Below are positions 62,777 to 64,000 of a stretch of DNA of 64,000 nucleotides, in pieces. How positions within the stretch are numbered: position 1 is the first letter of the stretch; each line of letters starts with the position of its first letter. A model generated the notes under the pieces. It ran no database searches and was not told the origin of the DNA. It saw only the letters and a program-made list of their open reading frames with translations. The translations under genes and the position numbers were made by a program. This stretch comes from Anaerolineaceae bacterium (lineage in GTDB: Bacteria; Chloroflexota; Anaerolineae; Aggregatilineales; Phototrophicaceae), in contig WGMX01000023.1 in NCBI GenBank assembly GCA_016124855.1, positions 124,001 through 188,000 of the forward strand, in the 5' to 3' direction.

Positions 62777-63742
62777 ATGAAATATGTAACGATCCCAAAT
62801 GCAGATTTGCGGGTTGCGCAGATTTGTCTTGGATCTGCTGAATTCGGTGCCACGATTGTAAAAGACCAAGCATTTAAGTTATTAGATGCATTCATCGCTG
62901 AAGGTGGAAATTTTATTGATACGGCGCATGTGTATTCGAATTGGATACCCAACACCAAAAGTACGAGCGAAAAGTGGATTGGTGAATGGCTGCGAAAAAG
63001 CGGTATGAGAGACGATGTCATCATCGCCACAAAAGGCGCACACCCTGAGCTAACAAGTATGAATGTTTCGCGCTTATCGAAGGCCGATATTGAACTGGAT
63101 GTGCATGAAAGTTTGGAGTATTTGCAAATCGATACGATTGATTTGTATTGGCTGCACCGCGACGATGTGAACATTCCTGTAGAGGAAATTATCGAGGCCC
63201 TGAACGAGCAAGTGTGGTTAGGCAATATTCGCTACTTTGGCTGCTCGAATTGGACAATTAGCCGTATTAAGGAAGCATTGGATTATGCTGCCCGCAAAGG
63301 GATTCATGGCTTTGTAGCCAACCAACCGCTGTGGAGTTTGGCTGCTGCTGATATGTCCAAAATTCCAGATCAAACACTGGTGGGGATGGATGACGCGGCA
63401 TTGGCTTTTCATAAACGTACCAAAATGGCGGTGATTCCGTATACATCACAGGCGAAGGGGTTTTTTAGCAAAGTTGAGCGAGCGGGACGAAACGGGCTGA
63501 GTGAAGGCGATCAAAAAGTTTATTTTAGTGAGATTAATAGTAGACGATTATTACGTGTGCAGGCTTTGGCGAAAAAATATGCGGTCAGCGTGAACGACAT
63601 CGCGCTGAGTTATTTATTATCACAATCTTTTGTAACGATTCCGGTGGTTGGGTGTAAGACGATTGAGCAGTTGAAATCGAGTTTGAAGGCGTTGGATGTG
63701 GTGTTATCCCGCGAGGAATTAGCTGAGTTAGAAGCAGCGTAA
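62777..63742 (+). CDS. Aldo/keto reductase
   Basis: A 321-residue NADPH-type oxidoreductase of the AKR barrel fold. The catalytic tetrad is complete: Asp48 and Tyr53 (FIDTAHVYSNW), Lys86 (IIATKGAHPE) and His127 (LYWLHRDD). The C-terminal cofactor site includes VTIPVVGCKTIEQLKSSL. AGAGGA precedes the ATG. It probably acts on a sugar or small carbonyl (many relatives sit by glycoside hydrolases, as here). Confidence 0.92.
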   Translation: MKYVTIPNADLRVAQICLGSAEFGATIVKDQAFKLLDAFIAEGGNFIDTAHVYSNWIPNTKSTSEKWIGEWLRKSGMRDDVIIATKGAHPELTSMNVSRLSKADIELDVHESLEYLQIDTIDLYWLHRDDVNIPVEEIIEALNEQVWLGNIRYFGCSNWTISRIKEALDYAARKGIHGFVANQPLWSLAAADMSKIPDQTLVGMDDAALAFHKRTKMAVIPYTSQAKGFFSKVERAGRNGLSEGDQKVYFSEINSRRLLRVQALAKKYAVSVNDIALSYLLSQSFVTIPVVGCKTIEQLKSSLKALDVVLSREELAELEAA

Positions 63743-63843
63743 ATTGTCGGCTTGTTCAGACACCTGTATTCGCTTCTGTACAGATTGGCGCAAACGAGGC
63801 ATAGTAGAGTCCAAATTTTCGTTATCCGATTATGGAGGGTATT

Positions 63844-64000
63844 TTGGCACAACCGTTTACGTTAGGCGTGAACTACTGGCCTCGCCGCAAAGCGATGTAC
63901 TGGTGGACAAATTTTGAGGCCGAGGAAGTGCGCGAGGAATTTGGCATCATCCGTGATATTGGGCTGAATGTGGTGCGTATTTTCTTGCTGTGGGATGATT
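63844..64000 (+). CDS. Glycoside hydrolase, N-terminal fragment (cut by the window end)
   Basis: The open frame begins TTG at 63844, preceded by GGAGGG. The 52 visible residues include LGVNYWPRRKAMYWWTNF and LGLNVVRIFLLWDD, the start of a GH5/GH2-like (beta/alpha)8 domain. It follows the aldo/keto reductase by 101 nt. The family subtype and substrate cannot be fixed from the fragment. Confidence 0.75.
   Translation, partial: MAQPFTLGVNYWPRRKAMYWWTNFEAEEVREEFGIIRDIGLNVVRIFLLWDD

Noticed and set aside
1..64000. CRISPR array or tRNA/rRNA genes
   Set aside because: No regularly spaced repeats, no cloverleaf-like TTCGA-N-C arms with matching stems, and no rRNA-like blocks were seen by eye. A tRNAscan/Infernal run would settle this.

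Overview
The window looks like chromosomal DNA from a Chloroflexota bacterium, probably of the Anaerolineae/Phototrophicales kind. This is an inference from gene content: many GT-C type membrane glycosyltransferases, O-antigen ligase fused to TPRs, proline/threonine-rich secreted proteins, soluble multi-GAF histidine kinases, TTG/GTG starts, and boilerplate-like intergenic repeats. No rRNA, tRNA, CRISPR array, integrase or complete insertion sequence was seen. Gene density is high and most genes lie in short operons with 1-17 bp overlaps.

Layout. 0-2 kb (minus): a NarL-type response regulator and a soluble DegS-like kinase. 2.1-4.9 kb (plus): a conserved housekeeping cluster (PgeF/YfiH, YggS, YggT, DUF167, lipoprotein). 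5.5-11 kb (minus): a polyprenyl-phosphate sugar transferase with two polytopic membrane proteins, one YfhO-like. 11.1-14.6 kb (plus): a CT398-type zinc-ribbon coiled coil and a membrane-anchored NACHT/STAND-like NTPase with HEAT repeats. 14.7-29.5 kb: a large surface-glycan block with one minus-strand and eight plus-strand polytopic glycan proteins, including an O-antigen ligase/TPR protein, interrupted by two small non-membrane-enzyme genes. 29.5-34.4 kb: a PspA-like coiled coil, a GAF histidine kinase and two OmpR-type regulators. 34.5-41.3 kb: three secreted or anchored Tad-type proteins (TadE, TadG/vWA, TadE with PT-rich tail). 41.4-45.9 kb: a PfkB sugar kinase, a 0.9 kb gene-free stretch rich in repeats, an M1 peptidase lipoprotein and a UbiA prenyltransferase. 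46-54.6 kb: a large hybrid kinase, a small membrane protein, an M24-fold protein lacking metal ligands, a DHH-CBS-tRNA nucleotidyltransferase fusion and a GNAT acetyltransferase. 54.7-60.3 kb: a cupin, a sulfite-oxidase-family molybdoenzyme, a Tat-exported YkuD-like protein without its catalytic residues, CcdA-thioredoxin, TlpA and DUF2085, which together suggest an extracytoplasmic redox module. 60.6-64 kb: a YwqG/DUF1963 protein, a radical SAM DNA-repair-type protein with a LexA-like operator, an aldo/keto reductase and the start of a glycoside hydrolase.

The least expected signals are non-coding. A 166-bp dispersed repeat occurs three times, each copy exactly 166 bp and all intergenic. A MITE-like imperfect inverted repeat has a perfect 20-bp palindrome at its centre. 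A near-consensus, probably leaderless promoter carries a GAAC-N4-GTTC box in its spacer in front of the radical SAM gene. Among proteins, several enzyme folds appear to have lost catalytic residues (YkuD-like, M24-like, a Walker A lysine, a histidine-kinase N-box asparagine).
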